64,000 nucleotides of DNA, taken from NCBI GenBank assembly GCA_937896235.1, contig CALBMX010000025.1, positions 62,001 through 126,000 of the forward strand, given 5' to 3'. The translations under genes and the position numbers were made by a program. Of this stretch, positions 18,301-25,665 are shown one piece after another. The stretch is from an uncultured bacterium (lineage in GTDB: Bacteria > Planctomycetota > UBA1135 > GCA-002686595). The first letter of the stretch is position 1; every line of letters starts with the position of its first letter. The notes below the pieces were generated by a model that did not search any database, was not told where the DNA came from, and saw only the letters and a program-made list of their open reading frames with translations.

Positions 18301-18591
18301 CGGGTTCAGCAAGGTGAACGCGCCCGATGCAGGCAGTCCGTTCAAGTCACGAATTGAGATCGTATTTAGGCTGACGCTGGAGAACTCCACCGGCGAACTA
18401 AACACAAAATCAATGGGACGGTTCACTTGCCAGATGGCGGCCTGTTGGACCGACATCGAAATCAGTTGAAAGCCGTTCCCAACAAGAGGCCCACCGGAAG
18501 TGCTGGAACCACCACAGGCAACGGGTAAGAAAGAGAGAGCAGCAAGCGCTGTCAGACGAATAGGATTCATGAGTGACTTGGTTTGGGCCAT
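15367..18591 (-). CDS. Very large Gly-rich Ig-like lipoprotein
   Basis: 1074 residues from the ATG at 18591 (GGAG upstream; the ATG at 18570 is the alternative). The frame extends up to 18672 but that part overlaps the neighbouring gene and lacks a signal peptide. The signal peptide ends in SFLPVACGG. It has Big_5-like Ig modules near the N-terminus (NRPIDFVFSSPVEFSSVSL; VSVLIEFNQPVNPANANI). Residues roughly 500-775 are a run of short beta strands alternating with Gly-rich turns (GGGGGGKLG, GGGGAGGDAVG, GGSGGGSGGHIIIEAGS), resembling beta-helix/adhesin-type stalks. The C-terminus has the shared motif (EFIRFEVLFDLDA, PSLDFSRVTW). Probably exported and surface-exposed; adhesion or matrix role is inference. 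Close relative of the truncated gene at 1-1455. Confidence 0.8.
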   Translation of the reverse strand: MAQTKSLMNPIRLTALAALSFLPVACGGSSTSGGPLVGNGFQLISMSVQQAAIWQVNRPIDFVFSSPVEFSSVSLNTISIRDLNGLPASGAFTLLNPTKVRFQPTCPVLDDLSDSGLKIGGINYQIAVFGSASGSGLTVKSTAGVGLKDAQVRTFVTPLSSVPAVAFIDTQTGPATPVVRQLDGGGAAINPEDEVTHIEVAAGAGSDVEFTFDTVSQTFSVPVGQGLNLYSDEMTKVSVLIEFNQPVNPANANISSKRVFLEYLDIAGGPNNWVPVATDVLLERNCSETGATLRLQPLGMLPQSSEIRAVVTTEFEDLVGDRNQLEVNNFAHFQTTIVDFPGLVPTTDMADEVKLDYDLSGEDFNSLEDTTAPFAEPLAIWENGSLSAAFSFSGTGGSDGAFDWVIPGGVVILLDTSGALTIEGGDIGADMSLPFVHTKDQPVVGGQVNVRHLVVEAGATIKAQGVNPVRIQASGNIVIEGKIDLSGFDRPDVATLQTGNQPEVGSAGSAGGGSGGTASFLTTTSTPQGGNGFGPFSQANFGGKGGESGFGLGGKDQRRPGGGGGGKLGADATGSTDLSGVTFGMIADSGWDGGPLATGAVYGNKPPLGGPPGNQPFFDSETDNDFYGTQFSAGLGKVIVGELTKPWAGGGGGAGGDAVGDNVFPHKNWAPASDEKGCGGAGGGGSLHILSLGTVTIRDEGTILAQGGKGGAGENTIGNDHLGGGSGGGSGGHIIIEAGSALIFDSVVAKCISAQGGKGGNGKSGVSSINAGGSGGPGIIQIHVLDPSGDIQFVNPVGSANSLPEVTFPDAMTLVPSFGARSRARTKWIAVGQAAINPGLPADPLLFGFAGINTTTGSALDLNSDDFQDDLDSVLGPTTVVAGPALPNISVDGRTLTVDAAALAGTPDDLYLRNPQLLRDSLLVLSETGNPTNLARFNVASASFDIGTMQLVLEVSGAPSLAMTSFNPPAGVDFSLHPVSFLVSTSGTDRFLPDSVDVQFTFQSAGVDASGAPDVTALGFQDWTSDIGLINAKGAGTVEFIRFEVLFDLDALGAGLSATSPRPSLDFSRVTWRF

Positions 18592-18652
18592 GTCGGCCCG
18601 ACTCCAAAATTGAAGGCGGGCCCTTTTGGGGGGGAGTTGAGAGGAGACCATT

Positions 18653-21600
18653 TTACAGGCGCTCGTAGGCAAAGCCGAGTCCTGACAGTTCCGGGAAGGT
18701 CCCGGCTGCGGCGTTATTGATAAGGGTCATGCGCACTTGGTAGAAGCGCATCGAGTTAAGCTCGCTGAGGTTCTCGGTCCAGCGCTGGCCTAAAGTCGTG
18801 TCAAAGGTAATCGCGCCATTGTCCGCAGCAGGGTCACCAAAGACCAAGGGATCACCAGAGGCCGGAACGTTGCCGTACATGTTAAGCTGCTCGGCATCGG
18901 TCGTTGCCACTCCACCCGCGACCTGGATGGCCCCACGGAAGTGCAAGTTGACGCTCGTGCCTGCTGGCTGATTCTCATTACGAGGTTCGATCACGGGCTC
19001 TGCGTAGGTAGGGGTTGCAATCGCAGTTTGGTGCCAGACCGTGTGGATGCGACTGACGCGAATCACGAAGTCGAGTTGGCCCATGTAGAAAATATTATCC
19101 GCAGAACCGGTGGCGACACCTAGAGGCGCAAGTAGTGGCTCGTAGTTGAAGCCACCAGAAGGGATCGGTTCAAGGTCCGGGTCCTTGTAGACATCATTAC
19201 CGCTGGTGTCGGCACCACCTGAGGAGAAGATGCGCTGGAAAGGTCGGTTCGTCCCGAACACTAGGCCCGTCACTCCACCACCAGTCCAACTGGGATCCAT
19301 CGCAAGAGATGTATCTAAGCGGTTGATGCCGATCGCCTCGTCCGAAGAGTAACAGCGGAACTCGGTGAGAATCGGAAGTCCGAAGGAAGGGATCACCAAG
19401 CCTGGAGAGATTTGGTAGTCCGAAATGATCGGAACGCCATTTTCATCCAATTCAACTGTGATCGTAGAGGACCCCGCACCAAGCGGCAACAGCGGGTCCT
19501 GGAGGGAGCCGAGTGGGGTGTCATAAAGCACAGGTTGTTCAAGACCAATCTCGATATCGCTACCACCGACAGCGGTAATAGCCGTATCTCGGTAGGTCCA
19601 GTAGAGGAAGTCATCCGGCTGACGATACTTGTTCATCGGGTACGGGAACATCAGCGTCTGTGAATCCGACTTGAACTTCTCGATAGGATCGATGAAATAG
19701 CCCTCCTCCTTTTGGTGAACTGTAGTGAGAGGATTGTTCGCATCGAGGAGGATGTTCTCGTTATAGGACGCAGTCAGAAACCCCGAATTAGGGAAGATCA
19801 GGGTGTTCGGAGGTGCGACCCAAGTCTCATCAGGCGTACGATTGCTAGTAGCAAACGAAATCGAGAAATCGGGGTAATATTCGCTGATTACCTTGGTGCC
19901 AATCGGAGCCCAGTTTACGTGCTCAACATCGATGTTCACGAAGGCTTCGTCGACCACATCCAACCCCATGTCGAAATAACGCCAAAGGGTCATCATTTTG
20001 CAACCAAGGGGATTGAGGGGCTCTTGGAAAGTTCCAATGAGCTGCCCTGGGTTCTTTACGACTTCCGCGTTCGGAACCATCCAGCCGGGGACTCCAACGT
20101 TTCTGTCAATCGTTTGGGAGAAGCGGTCAACGGGACGAGGCTTCACTTTGCCACGTACGGAGTCATAAACAAACTGCCCACGCATATCTGCGAGGCTGTT
20201 GCCATCGTCGTCAATGACTTTCCCACCCAAAGGCTGATCGAAGAACGTTCCAAAACGGAAAGCTTCGTGATCTGTGTCGTAGGTGGGCGCGTCCGCATCC
20301 ATAAAGAACGGAACGGCTGGGAAGGGGTTCGCCAGCTCGTTACCTGCGAGGTCGACGACGCCCTCTTCCTCGAAGATGTGGACATAGAAGTCCTCCGTAG
20401 CGCCGACGCTATGTTCCATAGGCACCCTTGAGGTGAACCTATAAAGCTTAAGGTCTGGTGAGGGGAAGGCTTCCCCTATAACAAACGTTCGCGTGCCCAT
20501 ATCTTTGAGGGCTAAATCCTGGCGCGAAACAACGAAAGCATCAAACGTGCTCATCCATTCCGGGTCCATGGGTTCGCTAAAGCGCAAGATCACAGAGGCC
20601 GTAGGATCCACGTCGACGTTGGTACCCAGTCCAGCCGGAGGATCGAACTCAACAAAGCAGTCCGCGCCGATAGGGCCACTCGGTTGCCAAGTTGTGAAGT
20701 AGTTGCCACCAGAAGGGAACGGTACTCCGGAGTCGGTAGTGAGAAGGCGAACCTTCACGCCGCTTACACTTCCGCCTACAGGGGACGAGCCGGCGGCGGT
20801 CACCTCTGCAAATACACCTGGTTGGGTGAGGATGTCTCCGACCTTGGCGGCGATGGAGCAGTTTGCATTAGCATAAGTCAGGCCGACAAGATAGTTGCCG
20901 GCAGGGGCACCGATGTCGATGGCGATTGAGTCGATTGTGATCGACTGGTTACCGACCACTTGAGGAGCTATGCCATCGGGTAGGAAGCCGTTGTTGGGAT
21001 CTTGAACTTTGTCGGTCGGCCCACCTGTTCGCAAAGCTCGGATGACGTCACTCGTGGGTGAATCGTAATCAATGGGCTGGTTGCCCGCGCCGTTAAGGGC
21101 GTGACTCGTAATGTTCTCAAGACGACTAAACTGCCCCACACCAAAATCCAATTTTGTTGGAATCCGGATGGCCAAGTTGGGCGAACCGGTATTGATCGCG
21201 CCAGGCAGACCCAAACCGTTTATTGGAAGGCCCGTAGCCTGAGACTCCATTTCAGAGACCACGGGGTCAATGAGCACTCGGGTTGAGTAGAACGTTCCCG
21301 CAACAGATGCGCCAAAGTTCACATCAGGCACCATGCGCGATGAGAATGGGGTTGTCGGGGTATAACCTGACAAGACGCGAATATTGTCTTGAGTCACCGT
21401 TGCTGGATCAAGCAGATCAGAGAACCGCAGTACGATCACCGAGTTCCGTGGAACCATTGAATAAGGCGGCAACTCAAAGGAGGCTAGGCTCTTCGGAAGA
21501 AGATCATCCATGCCCAAGAACAGTGCCTCAAAAGCTGCAGAGTAATCGGTCGTGCCGAAGTTGTGCAGAATGGTGAGGGTCGTGCGCTGGCTGATCGGAT

Positions 21601-21937
21601 TCGTAGACACCTGATAGTCCAAACCGTCCGAATCGATGTCCGGCCCGATAGCGAGATCGCGGTGAACCAAAGTTCCGGCGGCGTCGTAGACCTCATCAAT
21701 CAAGCGGCCCCAGCTCACGCTGAGCAAAGTCATATTGGATGCCGCGCCCGCAGAGTTGTTTTCCACAACGTAATGGGTCCCGTCTGCGTGCGGAAGGGTC
21801 GCTCCAATTAGGTCGAGAGCCGCTGACTTACCTGCGGATGGACCGCAAGCTGGCAAAAGGGTGGCAGCACAAACTGCGAAGGCAAAGGCCTTGAGATGAG
21901 TAGAGGTCATTTTGAGATCAAAGTAGCTGGGGAGCAT
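18653..21937 (-). CDS. Large Ig-like lipoprotein, second of tandem pair
   Basis: 1094 residues. The ATG at 21937 sits in a TGATG junction with the upstream gene and has GAGGAAT upstream, so translation is coupled; a later ATG at 21910 gives a shorter n-region. The lipobox LLPACG is good. The N-terminal segment (WGRLIDEVYD, HRDLAIGPDIDSDGLDYQ, LTILHNFGT) is closely similar to the next gene upstream. At least two Big_5-like Ig modules follow (VIVLRFSDLLDPATV; VILRFSEPMDPEWM), then a long region of unassigned beta-rich sequence and a closing RFYQVRMTLINN...PELSGLGFAY motif. Function unknown; probably exported. Confidence 0.82.
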   Translation of the reverse strand: MLPSYFDLKMTSTHLKAFAFAVCAATLLPACGPSAGKSAALDLIGATLPHADGTHYVVENNSAGAASNMTLLSVSWGRLIDEVYDAAGTLVHRDLAIGPDIDSDGLDYQVSTNPISQRTTLTILHNFGTTDYSAAFEALFLGMDDLLPKSLASFELPPYSMVPRNSVIVLRFSDLLDPATVTQDNIRVLSGYTPTTPFSSRMVPDVNFGASVAGTFYSTRVLIDPVVSEMESQATGLPINGLGLPGAINTGSPNLAIRIPTKLDFGVGQFSRLENITSHALNGAGNQPIDYDSPTSDVIRALRTGGPTDKVQDPNNGFLPDGIAPQVVGNQSITIDSIAIDIGAPAGNYLVGLTYANANCSIAAKVGDILTQPGVFAEVTAAGSSPVGGSVSGVKVRLLTTDSGVPFPSGGNYFTTWQPSGPIGADCFVEFDPPAGLGTNVDVDPTASVILRFSEPMDPEWMSTFDAFVVSRQDLALKDMGTRTFVIGEAFPSPDLKLYRFTSRVPMEHSVGATEDFYVHIFEEEGVVDLAGNELANPFPAVPFFMDADAPTYDTDHEAFRFGTFFDQPLGGKVIDDDGNSLADMRGQFVYDSVRGKVKPRPVDRFSQTIDRNVGVPGWMVPNAEVVKNPGQLIGTFQEPLNPLGCKMMTLWRYFDMGLDVVDEAFVNIDVEHVNWAPIGTKVISEYYPDFSISFATSNRTPDETWVAPPNTLIFPNSGFLTASYNENILLDANNPLTTVHQKEEGYFIDPIEKFKSDSQTLMFPYPMNKYRQPDDFLYWTYRDTAITAVGGSDIEIGLEQPVLYDTPLGSLQDPLLPLGAGSSTITVELDENGVPIISDYQISPGLVIPSFGLPILTEFRCYSSDEAIGINRLDTSLAMDPSWTGGGVTGLVFGTNRPFQRIFSSGGADTSGNDVYKDPDLEPIPSGGFNYEPLLAPLGVATGSADNIFYMGQLDFVIRVSRIHTVWHQTAIATPTYAEPVIEPRNENQPAGTSVNLHFRGAIQVAGGVATTDAEQLNMYGNVPASGDPLVFGDPAADNGAITFDTTLGQRWTENLSELNSMRFYQVRMTLINNAAAGTFPELSGLGFAYERL

Positions 21938-24900
21938 CAGGAATTCCTCAAGTAGGCAAGGCCAAACGCTGAGAGTTCCGGGGTTAGCCCGGTCTCCGTA
22001 TTGCCGATCAAAGAAAAGCGCACCTGGATGTATTGTCCACCGTCGACACTGTCAACGCTGTCTTGCCACGGGGCAATCTTACTCACTGGATCTTGCTGCA
22101 AGAAGCCGTTGATGTGCGGGTTCTTGCTTACAGTAGCACCGTATTGAATCGGTGCGGGAGCGGGGGGGGCGCCGGCGTGAAGTTCATCACCATAAGCGTC
22201 GAGACTACTAGCATTCAGCAGAGGGTCTTTGGACTTGTCGGTCACCGTGCCTATTGCCGTAGAACCACGGTACGCCAGGACAAGCTGGCTTCCGGAGGGC
22301 TGCTCACTCGGACGAGGCTCCAGTACCGGCGACAAGAAGTCTGGGTTCGACTCGTCGGTATCAAGCCAGCGGGTATAAGAGCGACTCACACGGATGACCA
22401 AGTCAAGCTGGCCAAAGTAGAAGACGTTGTCTTGCTTCGGAGTAGGCGCGCCAATCGGCAACCCAGAGGTCGAGCTTTGGTTATAGCCACCGCTTGGACC
22501 GGGCTGCGTATCAGGGTTCTTAATGATTGGGTTTCCGCCAGGATCGTATCCGCCCGTCGAGAAGATCCGGAAGGTCGGCTTGGAGGAAGAGTTAATCGCG
22601 ATTGCGCAATCAAGAGAGTTGAGACCAATACCCGTGTCGGACGGGTAGCACTTGAACTCCATGAGGAGGGGCAGGCCAATGGTTGGCACGTTGCCCTGGC
22701 CGGCGACGGTGCCCGTGTCGGCCGTACTCGTCAAGCCAACCACAGCCTCGATAGCTGCGGGGACACCAAAGCTGGAGACGCCGCCAACAGCCTGAACGGA
22801 AGTGTCGCGCCAAGTGAAGTAAGCAAACTCGGAAACCGGCAGGTTGCGATTCATGGGGTACGGCATGAACTTCGCGCCAGACGCACCGATGAACAGCTCT
22901 GCCGGGTCAATCAAGTAACCAAGCGCCTTTGGGTGGACCGAATCGCCCGTGGCCGCCGGATCGGGGAGTATGTTTTCTGCAAACGTGCTCGAAAGAAGGC
23001 CGGAGGTCGGCTTGGCCGGAAGCAGGGCCGAGTTGCGCTGCTCGTCAGGCATCTTGAGGCAATGAGAGAGGTTGATCTCAAACTCCTCGAAGAAGTCAGC
23101 TTGCAACTGACCCGCCAATGGCGCCCAGTTCAGCCCTTCGATATCCATGTTGTAACCAGACGAATCGGTCACGGAGAGTCCGACGTCAAAGTAACGGTAG
23201 ACATCCATCATACGGCTCCCCAGTGGTGACAGAGGAGTCTGCACGCCAGCGGGCAGAGCAATCATAATACTCGGCACGGCCTGTGATGGATCCGCGACGG
23301 CCGCTGTACGTTCAACGGGACGAGCGCGAATCAAGCCGCGGATAGGATCAAGCAAGAACTGTCCCGCGTATTCCGTCAGCGGAACCGTCCCCAAGAAGTC
23401 GCCATCTTCGTTCGGGTTGTTGAACCTCAAGACAATGCTTCCATTGCGTTCGGTCGCTGCATCGACTTTCATGTCGAACACGACTTGATCCAGACTTTCG
23501 GACAGGGCGTTCCCGGCGAGGTCCGTTAGGCCGAACTCGCCATCGAGCAAGTTCATGAAGTAAGACTCGCCTGAGCCCTGGCTGTGCGCCAACGGCAACG
23601 ATGGAATAAAACGAAACTCTTTCAGGTCCGCGGAGGGGCTGATGTCCCCCACTACAAACCCAGTAATGCCCGGATTCGTCGAGAGGCGTGTCACCGTGAA
23701 CGTGTCAAAGGGACGGACGCTGCTCGGGTCCATAGGTTCACTAAAGCGAACGACCATGTGCGCGTCAGGTGAGACCCCTGTGCTAGGCAGACTCGTCGCC
23801 AAGGGCGAGAAGGTCATAAAACAATCCGAGAAATCCCCGCCCGCCTTATCAAAGGTGGAGAGCACTTGCCCCGAACCGGTGTGGAAGTCGATCGGATCGC
23901 CCGCAAGAAGTTTCACTCGAACGTCCGCAAGCAGGCCAAGCGATGGAGGTGAAGACGGTGCCGTAGCTTCCGCGAAGACCCCAGGTAGGCTGAGGACATC
24001 ACCGATTTCAATCGCCGCTGCACACGCTAAAGACGCGTACTCGAACGACACGACGTAATCGCCGGGCCCCCCCGAGACGTCGGCGACGACACTAAGAATA
24101 GTCACCGGCTGGGAGCCGACGATTTGAGGTGCGTTGAGGTCGAGAAGGAAGCCATTGTTCGTGTCGCCCGTCGTGAGCGCATCACCACCGGAGCGCATCG
24201 CGCGGATGACCTCCTTGGTTGGCAGAGAGAAGTCAACCGGACCATTCCCAGAAGACGAAAGTCCGTTGCCGACTAGGTTGGTGAGGACTTGAAACTGGCC
24301 CGTGCTGAAGTCGAGAATGCTGGGGATACGCAGCGAGACGTTGGGCAGTGCAGTGGTCTTACTTGGAGGAAGGCCTAGCGAGTTCAAAGGCAAGAGGCTC
24401 TCCCCCGCCTCGAGCTCCGAAACCGTCGTGTCGAGCAGAACACGGGTGGGATAAAAGACCCCGCCCACCGTGTCCCCGTAATTGGGGTCGACCGTCAGGC
24501 GCGCCTCGAAGGGAAGCTCCGGTGGGTTTCCCACAAGTAGTTTCAACGTAGAGGAGTTGATCGTCCCCGGCTTGATCAAGTCCGAAAAGCGAACGCCAAT
24601 CGTCGCGTTGCGCGGTACGAATGAGAACGGAGGTGCCGAACCGGAATCCGACTTGGGTAGGATCGGCCCCAAGTTCTGATCGAGGCGATCGAATGCCAAA
24701 GTGTAGAGGCCCGTTCCGTGCGGGTGCAGGATCGTCAGCGACGCCTGCTCCGTGACCGCGTTGATGTCGAGTTGATAGTCAACACCATCGGAGCGAATAT
24801 CCTCGCCAATCAAGTAATCGCGGTGGCGAAGGTTGCCATTCCCGTCAAATACGTTGACGAGCCGCCCCCAAAAAACGTCGGTGATATACAGCTTGGAAGC

Positions 24901-25101
24901 CGAACCGCCGAAGTTCGCCTCGGTAAACCACCCCGTGCCGTCTGGATTCGCGTGCTCGGAACCAACCGAGGTGCCGGAGCTACCGCCAGAAGGAGAACTA
25001 CCACCGCAAGCAGTCATGCTTACCGCGAGGAGCAGTGAGGTCAAGGACGCGCCAAATAGGCTGCGCGAACGCTTTGGTTGGGTATCGAGAATCTTTTTCA
25101 T
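21937..25101 (-). CDS. Large Ig-like lipoprotein, first of tandem pair
   Basis: 1054 residues from the ATG at 25101, chosen because it directly precedes a basic n-region and hydrophobic core ending in SMTACGG; the frame stays open to 25209 but the extra residues are unlike a signal peptide. The organisation parallels the downstream gene: WGRLVNVFDGNGNLRHRDYL start, Big_5-like modules (IGVRFSDLIKPGTI; HMVVRFSEPMDPSSV), a conserved block containing RYFDVGLSVTD and GLNWAPL, then FGQLDLVIRVSRSYTRW, and the terminal QYIQVRFSLIGN...PELSAFGLAY motif. The gene heads a run reaching 15367. Likely a recent duplication partner of the 18653 gene, though divergent. Role not known. Confidence 0.82.
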   Translation of the reverse strand: MKKILDTQPKRSRSLFGASLTSLLLAVSMTACGGSSPSGGSSGTSVGSEHANPDGTGWFTEANFGGSASKLYITDVFWGRLVNVFDGNGNLRHRDYLIGEDIRSDGVDYQLDINAVTEQASLTILHPHGTGLYTLAFDRLDQNLGPILPKSDSGSAPPFSFVPRNATIGVRFSDLIKPGTINSSTLKLLVGNPPELPFEARLTVDPNYGDTVGGVFYPTRVLLDTTVSELEAGESLLPLNSLGLPPSKTTALPNVSLRIPSILDFSTGQFQVLTNLVGNGLSSSGNGPVDFSLPTKEVIRAMRSGGDALTTGDTNNGFLLDLNAPQIVGSQPVTILSVVADVSGGPGDYVVSFEYASLACAAAIEIGDVLSLPGVFAEATAPSSPPSLGLLADVRVKLLAGDPIDFHTGSGQVLSTFDKAGGDFSDCFMTFSPLATSLPSTGVSPDAHMVVRFSEPMDPSSVRPFDTFTVTRLSTNPGITGFVVGDISPSADLKEFRFIPSLPLAHSQGSGESYFMNLLDGEFGLTDLAGNALSESLDQVVFDMKVDAATERNGSIVLRFNNPNEDGDFLGTVPLTEYAGQFLLDPIRGLIRARPVERTAAVADPSQAVPSIMIALPAGVQTPLSPLGSRMMDVYRYFDVGLSVTDSSGYNMDIEGLNWAPLAGQLQADFFEEFEINLSHCLKMPDEQRNSALLPAKPTSGLLSSTFAENILPDPAATGDSVHPKALGYLIDPAELFIGASGAKFMPYPMNRNLPVSEFAYFTWRDTSVQAVGGVSSFGVPAAIEAVVGLTSTADTGTVAGQGNVPTIGLPLLMEFKCYPSDTGIGLNSLDCAIAINSSSKPTFRIFSTGGYDPGGNPIIKNPDTQPGPSGGYNQSSTSGLPIGAPTPKQDNVFYFGQLDLVIRVSRSYTRWLDTDESNPDFLSPVLEPRPSEQPSGSQLVLAYRGSTAIGTVTDKSKDPLLNASSLDAYGDELHAGAPPAPAPIQYGATVSKNPHINGFLQQDPVSKIAPWQDSVDSVDGGQYIQVRFSLIGNTETGLTPELSAFGLAYLRNS

Positions 25102-25665
25102 AGCGGGGAGTTGTTTCGCTTCTGGCTTCTCTGAAGGTGGGGAGAGACTTCTAGGGGGGAGGTGGAGAGGCCGGACTACGGCGACTAGGTGATTAGTCCT
25201 AATCATCAAGACCCGAAGACAGATAAGCGCGCCACGCGGGCGGAGCCTGTTCTGAGTTCGTGGTCGTGAACCATAGCGGGGAAGACTGTGATTGTTTCAT
25301 TTATAAGCGACTCGGGCAAGAACAAGGCCGAAAGGACTGCCTGATGCCGTCCAAAAGGACCCACAAAACACGAGTCGACTAACTAAGTACAAGTAGCGTG
25401 CCAAATAGCGTTTGAGGCCTAACCTGCAGGGTCCGGGCAACCGGAGAAAGGTTGGGATATGGCCCTAAAAGTGACCTGAGGGCCCATTCCCACGGGAACC
25501 GGAAGATATTTCCAAAACTTCCAGGAATAGCTCTCCGAGCGATTCCGCTCAAGTGGGTTAGGTGAAGTCGAACATCTCTGTGCCGTAGCGGTAATCCCGA
25601 GAAATTTGGAGCGTTGAGTGGCCCCCACCCTTGGCTGCATAGCTCCCCACGGGGGAATCGACGGG
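25102..25665 (-). other. Long leader/intergenic region upstream of the lipoprotein run
   Basis: Over 550 bases separate the pyrB stop from the first lipoprotein start. It contains a sigma-54-like element at 25388-25404 and an AT-rich TATAAA about 80-90 bases further downstream (minus, near 25304), which could be a sigma-70 -10 box. Apart from these I see no gene, tRNA or strong terminator after pyrB. Confidence 0.4.
25388..25404 (-). promoter_or_regulatory. Candidate sigma-54 promoter
   Basis: On the minus strand the sequence TTGGCACGCTACTTGTA matches the -24 TGGCACG element exactly and the -12 TTGCA element with one change (TTGTA), at the normal spacing of ten bases between GG and the -12 pair. 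It lies about 285 bases upstream of the lipoprotein start at 25101. rpoN is encoded in this window. The altered -12 and the distance keep confidence modest. Confidence 0.35.

Noticed and set aside
22033-23229. 398-codon open frame on the plus strand
   Set aside because: It lies antisense to the tandem Ig-like lipoprotein gene, has no start context or protein-like pattern, and reflects the codon composition of the real minus-strand gene.
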